From: Streptococcus suis 10581
Lineage (GTDB): Bacteria > Bacillota > Bacilli > Lactobacillales > Streptococcaceae
Assembly: GCA_000440235.1 (NCBI GenBank)
Contig: ALKQ01000002.1
Span: 37,767-101,766 of the forward strand
DNA length: 64,000 nt
Direction: 5' to 3'
Positions 43,766-53,286 of this stretch are shown piece by piece. The notes under the pieces are model-generated. The model ran no database searches. It worked only from the letters and a program-made list of their open reading frames with translations, and was not told the DNA's origin. Position 1 is the first letter of the stretch; every line of letters begins with the position of its first letter. Position numbers and translations under genes: made by a program.

Positions 43766-44524
43766 TTAAAAAATCGCATCCAGCAATGATGTGCTTCCAC
43801 CACCGCCATCACCACCTGCACCGACAATATGATTGCCGATCACTTGGGCAAAGGTTTCAATATTCAAGCTTTGAACGTAAATTTCCCCATAACCAGTAAA
43901 GGTATTAACAATTCCTTCCCCAGTACCGATGGATTGGAGAAAACCATTTTCCATATGGATATTGTAGTCCAAATCACGACTCCAAGCAACCACATGAGCA
44001 TTGTCAATGGTGATACTTCCACCATCCAAAGTTAGCTTCTTAATAGAACCAAAGGCATTCGCCAAAAGTGTGCCATGCCCCTCTGTAGTCATCACAAAGA
44101 GTCCACCCTGACCACCAAAGAAAGCTTTCCCAACACTCTGGCGTTCCATTTTATACTGGGCAGAACCGTCAAGGGCAAGGAAGGCGCCATCATTTAGTCG
44201 ATATTGCTCTGCACCAAGTTCCAAAGCAATAACCTGACCTGGCGTTGAAGGCGCAAGTGCAATTTTTCCATCGTCACTATTGGAAATGGCTTGCGTGATA
44301 AACATAGATTCGCCTGATACCATTGACCGACCGATGGCCCCCATCAATTTACCAAAACCTGAACCACCACGCGCATTGAGCTTGGTATTCAAGGTCACAC
44401 TCGGTGTATGATAAACCATGCTTCCCTGTTGAATATAAGCTGACTCCCCAGCCTCCAAAGCGATTTCCACCAAAGGAAATTGCATATTGCTATCAATCGT
44501 GTATTTCATACGGTTATCTGACAT
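43766..44524 (-). CDS. TIGR00266/AIM24-family protein
   Basis: A 252-residue beta-rich protein of the AIM24 family, whose biochemical role is unknown. Repeated Gly/Ser turns (ARGGSGFGKLMGAIGRSMVSGES, FFGGQGGLFVMTTEGHGTLLANAFGSI) form the predicted barrel. A glycine-rich tail (GAGGDGGGGS) ends it. The ATG at 44524 with GGAGA upstream is preferred over a frame that opens 13 codons earlier. Confidence 0.85.
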   Translation of the reverse strand: MSDNRMKYTIDSNMQFPLVEIALEAGESAYIQQGSMVYHTPSVTLNTKLNARGGSGFGKLMGAIGRSMVSGESMFITQAISNSDDGKIALAPSTPGQVIALELGAEQYRLNDGAFLALDGSAQYKMERQSVGKAFFGGQGGLFVMTTEGHGTLLANAFGSIKKLTLDGGSITIDNAHVVAWSRDLDYNIHMENGFLQSIGTGEGIVNTFTGYGEIYVQSLNIETFAQVIGNHIVGAGGDGGGGSTSLLDAIF

Positions 44525-44574
44525 GAGAAGGTCTCCTTGTTTTGTGTTGTTTCTATAACACAATTCTACAACTA

Positions 44575-44795
44575 AAACAAAACCCTGTCAAGTATTTTTA
44601 TAAAAAATACGGGAAACCGCACTATCTGTTCCCCCATTTTTATTACATAGTCTTTCAGCACTAGGAAGTGAGCTGCAGGTTGCTTCAATAGTCCAGCGGA
44701 CTGTTGAAGGTTGGAAATCATACTTACGACAGTAAGTAACGTTCGTAGAGTACAGCAAAGCGAGTTAACGACGTAATAAAAGATAAACTGAATGA
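44575..44795. repeat. Intergenic stretch with several hairpins, repeat-like
   Basis: Contains GTATTTTT/AAAAAATAC, CTTCAATAGTCC/GGACTGTTGAAG (44684-44712, 3-nt loop) and TACTTAC/GTAAGTA. No ORF with a ribosome site was found. The density of inverted repeats and a TTGAAGGT word shared with the 17.6-kb MITE suggest a degenerate dispersed element. Confidence 0.4.
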
Positions 44796-45290
44796 CTAGA
44801 TAACTTCTGTCATACGACCCGTATCCACATCATAAATAGCCCCTGAAATTTCAACATCGTCGGGGATGAGCGGAGATTGCTTCAAGAGAGCAATATCTGC
44901 CCGCACGCTTTCTTCAATGTCTGTAAAAGGAAGAAAGTCCTGACCGGCCACATCCACTCCCAAATCCCGCTTGAGTTGGGCCGCAAAGTCCTCATTGGTA
45001 AAGGTCTGGGCACCGCAGTCTGTATGGTGGAGCACCATGATTTCCCGTGTACCGAGTTGCTGTTGGGAAATGACTAGCGAACGAATCATGTCCTCCGTCA
45101 CACGCCCACCTGCGTTCCGCAAAATGTGGGCATCACCCAGAGCCAAGCCCAAAGCCTGCGCCACGTGAAGCCGTGAGTCCATACAGGTCACGATAGCCAC
45201 CTTGGTCTTTGGACGAAGAGGCAAATGGTAATCACCATGTAGGTCAACATAGGCCTTGTTGGCCTTCATAAAGTTTTGAAAATAGGACAT
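44796..45290 (-). CDS. Beta-class carbonic anhydrase
   Basis: Hydrates CO2 to bicarbonate. The 164 residues include the zinc ligands Cys and Asp in TCMDSRLHV (about 36) and His and Cys in VLHHTDCGAQTF (about 88-91), plus RNAGGRVTEDMIRSL. It is a short beta-CA of the type common in streptococci. GGAGGT precedes the ATG. Confidence 0.93.
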   Translation of the reverse strand: MSYFQNFMKANKAYVDLHGDYHLPLRPKTKVAIVTCMDSRLHVAQALGLALGDAHILRNAGGRVTEDMIRSLVISQQQLGTREIMVLHHTDCGAQTFTNEDFAAQLKRDLGVDVAGQDFLPFTDIEESVRADIALLKQSPLIPDDVEISGAIYDVDTGRMTEVI

Positions 45291-45380
45291 AGGACCTCCT
45301 TGTCTGTTGAGAAATTCTGAAATTTTCAGAAATAGGTTAGACCTAGCTTATCACATTCCCGACTATTTGTCGCAAAAAGA

Positions 45381-45401
45381 GGAGCGACTAGCTGTCACTC
45401 C
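45381..45401 (-). terminator. Terminator of radA
   Basis: Stem GGAGTGAC / GTCGCTCC with loop AGCTA, then TCTTTTT on the minus strand. Confidence 0.75.
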
Positions 45402-45413
45402 CGAATGATTTTA

Positions 45414-46781
45414 TCAGTTGAATACTTTCTGTAAGACTTCGCCAATGGTGGTCACGCCGATAACAGTGATTTCCTTGGGCACCTTGATACCTGTCAGGGA
45501 ATTTTTTGGGGCATAGACCTTGGTAAAGCCCAATTTGGCGGCTTCGTTAATCCGTTGTTCAATCCGATTGACACGGCGGATTTCACCTGTCAGACCGATT
45601 TCTCCTATAAAGCACTCTTGTGGGTTGGTTGGCTTATCCTTGTAACTGGAGGCAAGGGCAACTGCGACCGCTAGGTCAATAGCTGGCTCATCCAGTTTGA
45701 CACCGCCTGCTGATTTGAGGTAGGCATCTTGGTTTTGGAGGAGCAGACCTGCCCGTTTTTCCAAAACTGCCATAATCAAGCTGGCACGGTTGAAATCCAA
45801 GCCTGTCGTGGTCCGCTTGGCATTGCCAAACATGGTCGGCGTCACCAGAGCCTGCACTTCGGCAAGGATAGGGCGGGTGCCCTCCATGGTCACGACAATA
45901 GCAGAGCCAGTCGCTCCGTCCAGACGCTCTTCCAGAAAGACCTCACTTGGATTGAGAACTTCGACCAAGCCCTGCGACTGCATTTCAAAAATACCGATTT
46001 CGTTGGTGGAGCCAAAGCGATTTTTGACCGCCCTCAAGATACGGAAGGTGTGCTGCCGCTCGCCCTCAAAATAAAGAACGGTGTCTACCATATGCTCCAA
46101 GGTCCGAGGTCCAGCCAGAGTACCTTCCTTGGTCATGTGGCCGACGATAAAGGTTGCGATATTGTTGGTCTTGGCAATCTGCATAAGCTCATTAGTCACT
46201 TCACGGACCTGACTGACAGAGCCTTGCACGCTAGAGATGTCAGGACTCATGATGGTCTGGATAGAGTCGATAATCAGGAAATCTGGTTTTATCTTCTCAA
46301 TCTCGGTCCGAATGCTCTGCATATTGGTCTCCGCATAGAGATAGAACTCGCTGTCGATGTCGCCCAAACGCTCGGCACGGAGCTTAATCTGCTGGGCAGA
46401 CTCTTCCCCCGACACATAGAGGACGGTGCCAATGGTAGACAGCTGAGTGGATACTTGCAGGAGCAAGGTAGACTTACCAATCCCTGGATCGCCTCCGATC
46501 AGGACCAGACTGCCCGGCACCACTCCACCACCTAAGACGCGGTTAAACTCCTCCATATTGGTCTTAGTGCGGGCCACTTGAATGGACGACACTTCATTGA
46601 GCTTCATAGGTCGGGTTTTCTCACCTGTCAGGCTGATCCGCTCATTTTTGACTTCCGCAACTTCCACTTCCTCGACAAAGCTAGACCAGGAGCCACAGTT
46701 GGGGCAACGACCCAGATACTTGGGCGAGTGGTACTCGCAGGATTGACAGACAAAGGTTGTTTTTTTCTTAGCGATGGTCAT
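45414..46781 (-). CDS. radA: DNA repair protein RadA
   Basis: RecA-like helicase promoting branch migration in recombination and transformation. The 455 residues carry a zinc finger CQSC ... CPNC (about 12-29), Walker [13 protein letters not shown], Walker B FLIIDSIQ, the RadA motif KNRFGSTNE and a C-terminal Lon-protease-like domain. Downstream of dut and a histidine phosphatase in one direction, as in other streptococci. Confidence 0.97.
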   Translation of the reverse strand: MTIAKKKTTFVCQSCEYHSPKYLGRCPNCGSWSSFVEEVEVAEVKNERISLTGEKTRPMKLNEVSSIQVARTKTNMEEFNRVLGGGVVPGSLVLIGGDPGIGKSTLLLQVSTQLSTIGTVLYVSGEESAQQIKLRAERLGDIDSEFYLYAETNMQSIRTEIEKIKPDFLIIDSIQTIMSPDISSVQGSVSQVREVTNELMQIAKTNNIATFIVGHMTKEGTLAGPRTLEHMVDTVLYFEGERQHTFRILRAVKNRFGSTNEIGIFEMQSQGLVEVLNPSEVFLEERLDGATGSAIVVTMEGTRPILAEVQALVTPTMFGNAKRTTTGLDFNRASLIMAVLEKRAGLLLQNQDAYLKSAGGVKLDEPAIDLAVAVALASSYKDKPTNPQECFIGEIGLTGEIRRVNRIEQRINEAAKLGFTKVYAPKNSLTGIKVPKEITVIGVTTIGEVLQKVFN

Positions 46782-46787
46782 TTCCTC

Positions 46788-47321
46788 CTATAGAGTGTAT
46801 TCTAGGATTTCGCAGTAGGCTATAGTTTCTTTGGGGACAAACTGGCGTATCAGCATACCGTGACAGACGATAACGATTCGGTCATAGGCTTTGTATTTTT
46901 CAAGGGCCTGTAAAAATCGCTCTCTCATCTCCGCAGCAGTCTCGTAGCGAACAGGTGAAGACTCGGGCACCGCTCCGCCATTTTCCAAAAATAATCGATG
47001 AGCTAAGACAGCCTCATCTTGACTGGCATTTTGTCCCGTCAGGTCTGGTCGCCACTCATGAAAAAAGGGTTCGACCAGAAGAGGTAGTTGCTGGGCCTGA
47101 GCAATGTAGGTTGCAGTTTCCAAGGCCCGTGTGACGCTTGAAGCAATGACTACTTGAGCTTGGGAAAAGATAGGATCACTAGCAATTTCCTGAGCTAAAG
47201 TCCGCCCCTTTTCAGTTAAAGGAGCCAGATCCCGTCCAAAACCTGCATACAGCCGAGGGTTGTCATGCCGGTCAAACATACTGTAGTCGGGTTCGGAATG
47301 CCGTACAAAGAGAATCTGCAT
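46788..47321 (-). CDS. Histidine phosphatase superfamily protein
   Basis: A 177-residue phosphoglycerate-mutase-like phosphatase. The phospho-acceptor motif appears as LFVRHSEPD (RHG variant, His about 7), then SSVTRALETA and a C-terminal VIVCHGML with the second His. Substrate unknown. It lies six bases from both dut and radA, suggesting one transcript. Confidence 0.87.
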   Translation of the reverse strand: MQILFVRHSEPDYSMFDRHDNPRLYAGFGRDLAPLTEKGRTLAQEIASDPIFSQAQVVIASSVTRALETATYIAQAQQLPLLVEPFFHEWRPDLTGQNASQDEAVLAHRLFLENGGAVPESSPVRYETAAEMRERFLQALEKYKAYDRIVIVCHGMLIRQFVPKETIAYCEILEYTL

Positions 47322-47327
47322 AGTAGC

Positions 47328-47771
47328 CTATTTCCCTGTTGAGCCAAATCCACCTGTCCGAACGCCGTCGGCCTGGTCGCCGTCAGCCAAAAGGAAGGGG
47401 GCAAAAACAGCCTGCACAATTCGCTCGCCAGCTTCTACCACGACGGTTTCCTCGGTGATATTTCGCATCTGGGCAAAGATATGACCTTCGTTGGCTGGAT
47501 TGCCGTAATAGTCGCCGTCGATAACTCCAACCGAGTTAATCAGAACCAAGCCTTTCTTGCGAGGATTGGACGAGCGGTCGTAGAGATAGAGGACCTCATT
47601 GGCCTGCATATAGGCCTTTACACCTGTCGGCACCAGCTTAATCTCGCCTGGCTCCAAGCTAACGGTCTCCGCAGCTTTCAGGTCATAACCTGCTGCGTGG
47701 GCTGTCTCACGTTTTGGCAATAAATTTTCATCTGTAAACTGGCTGACCAGTTCGAATCCACGGATTTTCAT
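47328..47771 (-). CDS. dut: Deoxyuridine 5'-triphosphate nucleotidohydrolase
   Basis: Hydrolyses dUTP to dUMP. A 147-residue trimeric dUTPase with all five motifs: AAGYDLKAAE, DRSSNPRKKGL, GVIDGDYYGN, ERIVQAVF and the C-terminal RTGGFGSTGK. First gene before the phosphatase and radA. Confidence 0.96.
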   Translation of the reverse strand: MKIRGFELVSQFTDENLLPKRETAHAAGYDLKAAETVSLEPGEIKLVPTGVKAYMQANEVLYLYDRSSNPRKKGLVLINSVGVIDGDYYGNPANEGHIFAQMRNITEETVVVEAGERIVQAVFAPFLLADGDQADGVRTGGFGSTGK

Positions 47772-47789
47772 ATTTTTCCTTTCGAGTGC

Positions 47790-48776
47790 TTATTTTGAAG
47801 ATAAATCTTCTAGTAATTTTTCAAAGTCAGAATTTATCTTTTGGGTCTTATTAAAAATTGCATATTCTGACCGAGCTTTTTCCTTGGCTACCTGCCTTGT
47901 AATTTGACCATGTCCCTCTAAGAGTTCATAGTCTTGAAAGGCTAAAAATCGGTCAATGCTATCTGCCAAATCTTGCATGGTCTGGGTCTTTCCTTGCTCA
48001 ATTTGTCGCTCCAGATAGTCAAAGTAGCCCGAAATACTACGTTCCAGCGAACGAATTTCCTTTTCGTTCAGATAATTTTTAGCCACAAGAGCATCCGATT
48101 GCAAAATACGTCCATCAGGAGAGTGTTTCCAGGTTACCAACCCCATGTTTACTTTGGTGTGGTCCGCCTTTTCATAAATAATTTCTGCAGCTGTTTTACC
48201 TGTAATCGCATAATGAAATTTATTTTGCACATGAGCATAGAATTGTTTGGTCACCAAGCTATTAACATCGTAATCAATCGCAATCTCCGCAAAAATATCT
48301 GTGATTTGTAACCAGATTCGTCGTTCACTAGCACGGATCGAACGAACTCGTTCTAAAAGCTCACGGAAATAGTCTTTTTCCAACAAGTTTTCGCCTTGCT
48401 TCAAACGCTCATCATCCATGGCAAAACCTTTAATCATGTATTCTCGAAGTACAGTCGTTGCCCACTGCCTAAACTTAGTAGCCTTTTGAGAATTGACACG
48501 ATAACCGACGGAAATGATGGCATCGAGATTGTAATAACTAGTTAGATAATTTTTACCATCACTTGCAGTTGTTTCCATTTTGGAAATAACTGAATGCTCA
48601 TCTAATTCGCCTTCTTCAAAAATATTTTTCAAATGTTTGCTGATAGCTGGTACACCAACATCAAACAATCTTGCCATTTCCTTCTGACTAGCCCAAATCG
48701 TCTCATCGCTGACAATGACACTAGCCTTTTCTTGATCATTTTCTGCTCGGTAAATTAAAAATTGTAATTCCTTCAT
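47790..48776 (-). CDS. RhuM-family protein
   Basis: A 328-residue member of the RhuM family, named from a Salmonella pathogenicity-island gene; function unknown. Visible blocks are ETIWASQKEMARLFDVGVPAISKHLKNIF (helix-turn-helix-like), YYNLDAIISVGYRVNS and FRQWATTVLREYM, similar to the N-terminus of some Fic/DOC-associated and phage-antirepressor proteins. It sits between dut and an unknown gene and is often in accessory regions, sometimes near restriction systems; none is seen here. Confidence 0.85.
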   Translation of the reverse strand: MKELQFLIYRAENDQEKASVIVSDETIWASQKEMARLFDVGVPAISKHLKNIFEEGELDEHSVISKMETTASDGKNYLTSYYNLDAIISVGYRVNSQKATKFRQWATTVLREYMIKGFAMDDERLKQGENLLEKDYFRELLERVRSIRASERRIWLQITDIFAEIAIDYDVNSLVTKQFYAHVQNKFHYAITGKTAAEIIYEKADHTKVNMGLVTWKHSPDGRILQSDALVAKNYLNEKEIRSLERSISGYFDYLERQIEQGKTQTMQDLADSIDRFLAFQDYELLEGHGQITRQVAKEKARSEYAIFNKTQKINSDFEKLLEDLSSK

Positions 48777-48795
48777 AATTTGCCTCTTTGGTTAT

Positions 48796-49332
48796 TTAGG
48801 GCTCACTCCCTACTACAGATTCATTCGCATTTTTCGTCACAAATGCAAAAAGTGTTGTTAAGGGAAAGGCATACTCGTCATCAAAGCGGGCTGCACGTAG
48901 CCACAAGTCTTGGTCAACCTTGCGAAGATAGACACTACGAGGGAAGGTAAACTCTTTCTCCAACTGAGGCGACAGCAGACAAATGGCTCCGTCTGGTGAT
49001 TTTCCTTGGGAGAGTACAGTATCTTGACTGACTTCCTGTTCCAACAAGGTAAGGCGAAGATAAACTCCCAGAGGAGCTGGTGGTAATTGATAACCCATCT
49101 CCACGGCTCTCGCCCCTATCTGAGGAGCAGTTGCTTCCCTATCAAATCCCATGTCGGCTAGGCTGACAATCTCAACCAAGCACTTCTGTTTCTCCACCAC
49201 TTCTTGATAAGCAGGATGAGCTAGGTAGGTCTTGAAATAATCATTTACCAAAATCCCCTTGTCATCTAAGTAGGCAAGGATTTCTTCTTTTTTCAGGGGA
49301 AATAATTCAACTTGAAGGCTCTGTCTTTTCAT
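48796..49332 (-). CDS. Hypothetical protein, 178 residues
   Basis: Not recognised. A soluble, slightly acidic protein (LQVELFPLKKEEILAYL at the start; YAFPLTTLFAFVTKNAN near the end). No membrane segment or motif is visible. The ATG lies 19 bases from the RhuM gene in the same direction. Confidence 0.6.
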   Translation of the reverse strand: MKRQSLQVELFPLKKEEILAYLDDKGILVNDYFKTYLAHPAYQEVVEKQKCLVEIVSLADMGFDREATAPQIGARAVEMGYQLPPAPLGVYLRLTLLEQEVSQDTVLSQGKSPDGAICLLSPQLEKEFTFPRSVYLRKVDQDLWLRAARFDDEYAFPLTTLFAFVTKNANESVVGSEP

Positions 49333-49381
49333 AGGTCTATTATACAGGAAATACAGGGTAAAACAAAGACCTACTAGTAAA

Positions 49382-50644
49382 CTAGAAGATCTCGCTGGTT
49401 TGAATCAGTTTCAAAACATAGTCCAAGTCTACATCTCTTTCCAAATGCTCAGGTGTCCAGGGAATATAAATATCTGGTTCAACGCCTCTATCTGTCATCC
49501 CATTTCCCTTGTCAATTTCCAAACTACGTGAGGTCGGATACATCAGGTAATCGTCGCCAAATTCTGCAAAACAGCAGTTGGAATAATCTAAGATACCCAA
49601 GGTCGCCCGCCCAACCACTGTGACTTTTGGAAGTGGTTTAAAGGTTTGGACAAAATTATCTCCTGAAGAGGCACAACGAACATCTGACAGAATGTAGATT
49701 TTATCTGGTCCACCTTCCAGTCCTCTGTAGTCTGCCAAGTAATCTTCCTCGTCATCTGCACAGACATAACCAGCACCCTGATGTACTTCCAAGTCTGCCA
49801 GTAAACTTTCTGTAAAGGCTCTACTTTCTGCTGAAAGATGAGGATCCCGCAAATCCTGCTCGAACAACTTACGTCGGTGAGCAACATTTGTCGGTGTATA
49901 GAGAATCTCCATGCCTACCTCATCCGTCACCATATCTTTGTAGGATTTCCCTGCTGGCAAGGCATATTTGAGCACGGGCCAATAGAGTGAATCACTGCCA
50001 CCACTGTTGACACGGACATCAATAATCAAGTTTTTTACCATGGGCAACAGAGGCTCTATCTGGGTATAGAGCTGTCCAATTTTCTCTTCGTCATAAAAGT
50101 TCTCCATTTTCATATAGAGAGTGTGGTCGTCTAGCCAGTTCCAAGCAAATGCTTCCTGCTCTGCTGAATCTTGACAATCTCCAATCTCTACTTGCAAGAA
50201 CTGACCATTACGAAAAAGACTGACCTGCTCTGCTTTTTTGACCAAATAAGCCCACTCCATGTACTGTCGCTCAGGCGTCGGACTGACAAAAAAGGCTTGG
50301 TGCTCCTGATAAACTTGGTCAAGAGGTTGACCACCTATGGCGATAATGCGGTCGCCCACCTCAAGACCGTTGCCACTATCACTGTCTAGCACATAGAGGG
50401 AATCTTCATGCCGACGCAGGAAGGCACCCAATCTTGGTGCGGCAGGGGAATGGTACCAGATATGACCCAGCACACCAAAGCTAGCTAAGTAAGTCCGAAC
50501 CAGATAGATAAAGTCTTCTTTGGGCAAGTCTGTCAGTAACTGGTCACGATAAGGAGTCGGATCCGCCCCCTTTTTGTCCTTTTTAGTAGACGAATCTTCC
50601 TGCATGATGCTTACAATCGTATCAAATATTTCTAATTGAGTCAT
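49382..50644 (-). CDS. S41-family (C-terminal processing type) peptidase-like protein with PDZ domain
   Basis: A 420-residue protein with a PDZ-like segment (VGDRIIAIGGQPLDQVY, about 90-115) and an S41 peptidase fold (LIIDVRVNSGGSDSLYW; ILSDVRCASSGDNFVQTFK with the putative catalytic Ser and a following Lys). There is no signal peptide, so it appears cytoplasmic, unlike most CtpA enzymes. The ATG at 50644 has GAAGGAG upstream and is used instead of a start 15 bases earlier. Confidence 0.8.
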   Translation of the reverse strand: MTQLEIFDTIVSIMQEDSSTKKDKKGADPTPYRDQLLTDLPKEDFIYLVRTYLASFGVLGHIWYHSPAAPRLGAFLRRHEDSLYVLDSDSGNGLEVGDRIIAIGGQPLDQVYQEHQAFFVSPTPERQYMEWAYLVKKAEQVSLFRNGQFLQVEIGDCQDSAEQEAFAWNWLDDHTLYMKMENFYDEEKIGQLYTQIEPLLPMVKNLIIDVRVNSGGSDSLYWPVLKYALPAGKSYKDMVTDEVGMEILYTPTNVAHRRKLFEQDLRDPHLSAESRAFTESLLADLEVHQGAGYVCADDEEDYLADYRGLEGGPDKIYILSDVRCASSGDNFVQTFKPLPKVTVVGRATLGILDYSNCCFAEFGDDYLMYPTSRSLEIDKGNGMTDRGVEPDIYIPWTPEHLERDVDLDYVLKLIQTSEIF

Positions 50645-50725
50645 AAGTAGCTCCTTCAAAATATAAGTTTATTTCAGTATAATCTGTCGTTAGGCTGATG
50701 TCAAGACTGGAAAAGTCAGAAACAA

Positions 50726-50749
50726 AAAAAGGCCTGTTGAGACCTTTTT
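50726..50749 (-). terminator. Terminator downstream of the DUF454 gene and ABC remnant
   Basis: Stem AAAAAGG / CCTTTTT with an 11-nt loop, then TTTGTTTC on the minus strand. Confidence 0.65.
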
Positions 50750-50751
50750 CT

Positions 50752-50860
50752 ATATTCAAACACAAACTGGTTGTGGTAGAGTTCGGCGTAGAATCCGCCC
50801 TGTTTGAGGAGTTGGCTATGGTTGCCTTGCTCGTCTTTGAGGACGATGTTCAGCCCTCAA
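50752..50860 (-). pseudogene. 3' remnant of an ABC exporter gene
   Basis: The minus strand reads [20 protein letters not shown] and continues into [12 protein letters not shown], nearly the last 37 residues of the intact exporter ending at 54170. A 12-base deletion has removed the KVIE part, and the final stop is replaced by a Tyr-Arg read-through. No start or ATPase motifs remain. Confidence 0.8.
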
Positions 50861-50868
50861 ATCTGACT

Positions 50869-51228
50869 TTATTTCTCCGGTATGACCCAAAACAAATAGT
50901 AAGTGATGAAGATTGTTAATAGTCCCAGTCCCATTTTGACCAATAAAATAGGAGCCAGCCAGATAGAAATTGCCATGAGTAAGTAAATTTGCCAGATGAT
51001 TTGCTTTTTTCGTTTACGGGAAATGGATTTGGTCTCAACGTAATCAGCTACGTAAAATTGATAAATTTTTGTATTGCGTAGCCATTTTTCAAACCTTTTT
51101 GAACTTCTCGCAAAGCAAAAACCAGCCAAAAGTAAAAGAGGAGTTGTCGGAACTATCGGCAAAACAATCCCAATGACACCAACCACCAAACTAACAAAAC
51201 CAAATACTAGATAGAATATTCTTTGCAT
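50869..51228 (-). CDS. YbaN/DUF454-family membrane protein
   Basis: A 119-residue inner-membrane protein with three or four hydrophobic segments (VFGFVSLVVGVIGIVLPIVPTTPLLLLAGFCFARSSKRF is the family block). Function unknown. The ATG at 51228 lies only seven bases after a TATAAT box, so the mRNA would be leaderless or nearly so; a longer frame to 51330 has no better ribosome site and would overlap the divergent promoter. Confidence 0.8.
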   Translation of the reverse strand: MQRIFYLVFGFVSLVVGVIGIVLPIVPTTPLLLLAGFCFARSSKRFEKWLRNTKIYQFYVADYVETKSISRKRKKQIIWQIYLLMAISIWLAPILLVKMGLGLLTIFITYYLFWVIPEK

Positions 51229-51353
51229 ACTAATATTATACCAAAAAACTCGTGAATTTTTGAACAATTTTATTACATTTTCAGAAAACGCTTGCATTTT
51301 ATCGGATAAACGGTATGATAAAGGTAGCAAATTTAGGAAAGAGAGAAGACGCT

Positions 51354-51956
51354 ATGAAACTTCTAGGACTGATCGGAACAAACTCCGCTCGCTCAACCAA
51401 CCGCAAACTCTTGCAGTACATTGAACAGCACTTCGCTGATAAGGCAGATATCGAACTGGTTGAAATCAAGGAACTCCCAATATTCAATAAACCAGCCAAT
51501 CGAGAATTACCAGAAATTGTCAAAGAATTGGTCGCAAAAATTGAGGCTGCTGACGGAGTCATCATCGGAACTCCCGAATATGACCACTCTATTCCAGCTG
51601 TCCTTATGAATGCCCTTGCTTGGGTATCATACGGTGTCTATCCACTATTAAACAAACCAGTTATGATTACTGGTGCTTCTTATGGAACACTTGGTTCCTC
51701 TCGTGCCCAACTACAGCTACGTCAAATTCTCAACGCTCCTGAACTCAAGGCCACTGTCTTGCCAGATGAATTTTTATTGTCACATTCCTTGCAAGCCTTT
51801 GATGCCAATGGGGAGCTCATTGATTTAGAAACTAGTCAAAAACTGGATGCCATCTTTGATGACTTCCGCCTCTTTGTCACCATGACTGGCAAGCTGTCTA
51901 ACGCAAAAAAATTACTCCAAAAAGAAGCTGAAAACTTCGATTGGGAAAACCTGTAA
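51354..51956 (+). CDS. NADPH-dependent FMN reductase
   Basis: A 200-residue flavodoxin-fold reductase. The FMN phosphate loop is [16 protein letters not shown] at the N-terminus, followed by [19 protein letters not shown] and [22 protein letters not shown] 51354 has AGAGAGAAG upstream. A cre-like AGAAAACGCTTGCA is at 51283-51296. First gene of a plus-strand trio with a second reductase and a formate/nitrite-type channel. Confidence 0.87.
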   Translation: MKLLGLIGTNSARSTNRKLLQYIEQHFADKADIELVEIKELPIFNKPANRELPEIVKELVAKIEAADGVIIGTPEYDHSIPAVLMNALAWVSYGVYPLLNKPVMITGASYGTLGSSRAQLQLRQILNAPELKATVLPDEFLLSHSLQAFDANGELIDLETSQKLDAIFDDFRLFVTMTGKLSNAKKLLQKEAENFDWENL

Positions 51957-51970
51957 GAGAGGAATATACT

Positions 51971-53206
51971 ATGAAATTTGTCGGAATTGTTGGATCAAAT
52001 GCAGATCAATCTTATAACCGCATGCTATTGCAATTCATTCAACGCCACTTTAAAGTGAAGTTTGAACTAGAACTTTTGGAAATCAAAGATGTTCCAATGT
52101 TCAATCAGGACGAAGACCAGTCTGATTGTTTTGCAATTCAATACCTTTACAACAAAATCACCCGTGCTGACGGGGTCATTATTGCTACCCCTGAGCACAA
52201 TCATACCATTACCCCTGCCCTTAAGAGTACTCTGGAATGGCTCAGCTTTAATTTGCACCCATTCGAAAATAAACCAGTTATGATTATCGGGGCATCTTAC
52301 TACGATCAAGGAACTTCTCGTGCCCAAGTTCACCTACGGAAAATTTTAGATGCACCAGGTGTCAATGCTTACACACTACCAGGTAATGAATTCCTCCTTG
52401 GTAAGGCCAAAGAAGCTTTTGACGATAAGGGCAATATCATCAATGAAGGCACCGTTAAATTCTTAGAAAGCTGTCTAGACAACTTTATCAAGTATGTCGG
52501 TGTTGTATCCAAATTGAAAAAACCAAAACCAATCGCACCAGAAGATTTGGACTGTGGAAAGCCGATCGCAACGACCATCACTGGTGTGGATCCCGATGAT
52601 CCAGATTGGCTAGAAAAGGCTTCTAAATTGGTTAACGCAGTTGAGGGAGATACCTATGTTAAACTGGACAATGGTCTGTTGACCGTTAACCAACTCAATA
52701 TGTTCCTCAATGCGATGCCATTTGAATTGACCTATGCAGATGATAATAACCAGTTCCTCTACTACAACAATAGTCACCAAGAACCTGATACCATGTTGGG
52801 TAAACGAGTACTTGCTCAAGTAGGAAATCGCCTGTCAACTGTCCACGGTACGCTACCTCCTGCCCGCATGAAGAATGTTGAATGGGTTGTCGGTACCTTG
52901 CGTAATGGTAACCAGGAATATGTTCGTACCATTGTACCCGGTACCCCTGCTGAAATTATCAACACCCACAACTACCAAGCTATGTACTATCCTGACGGAT
53001 CCTACGCTGGTATCAATGAAATTATCTTTAATTTCAAACCATGGCTAGATTGGTATCTTGAAGCTACTGGTCAACGCTTGGTTGGTGGTTCGGGAACTGC
53101 CGCAGCTCCTGCACATGTTGACGCAACCTCTGGTGCATCAGATGCTGGTAGTGCCCCTGCTACTTCCACACCGACAGATGCAGATTCTGGTGCATCCGCT
53201 CACTAA
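51971..53206 (+). CDS. NAD(P)H-dependent FMN reductase fused to an FMN-binding domain
   Basis: A 411-residue protein. Residues 1-190 repeat the reductase fold of the previous gene ([49 protein letters not shown]), with clear similarity, suggesting duplication. The next 170 or so residues form a second domain, and the tail from about 375 is a low-complexity Ala/Ser/Thr/Gly/Asp run. No signal peptide. The ATG at 51971 follows GAGAGGAA 14 bases after the previous gene. Confidence 0.82.
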   Translation: MKFVGIVGSNADQSYNRMLLQFIQRHFKVKFELELLEIKDVPMFNQDEDQSDCFAIQYLYNKITRADGVIIATPEHNHTITPALKSTLEWLSFNLHPFENKPVMIIGASYYDQGTSRAQVHLRKILDAPGVNAYTLPGNEFLLGKAKEAFDDKGNIINEGTVKFLESCLDNFIKYVGVVSKLKKPKPIAPEDLDCGKPIATTITGVDPDDPDWLEKASKLVNAVEGDTYVKLDNGLLTVNQLNMFLNAMPFELTYADDNNQFLYYNNSHQEPDTMLGKRVLAQVGNRLSTVHGTLPPARMKNVEWVVGTLRNGNQEYVRTIVPGTPAEIINTHNYQAMYYPDGSYAGINEIIFNFKPWLDWYLEATGQRLVGGSGTAAAPAHVDATSGASDAGSAPATSTPTDADSGASAH

Positions 53207-53286
53207 TCGTTCACATATAGTGGGAAGAACTCTTCCCACTTTATTTTTCAAACAAAACATTGATCATGATTTCACAAGGAGTTCCT

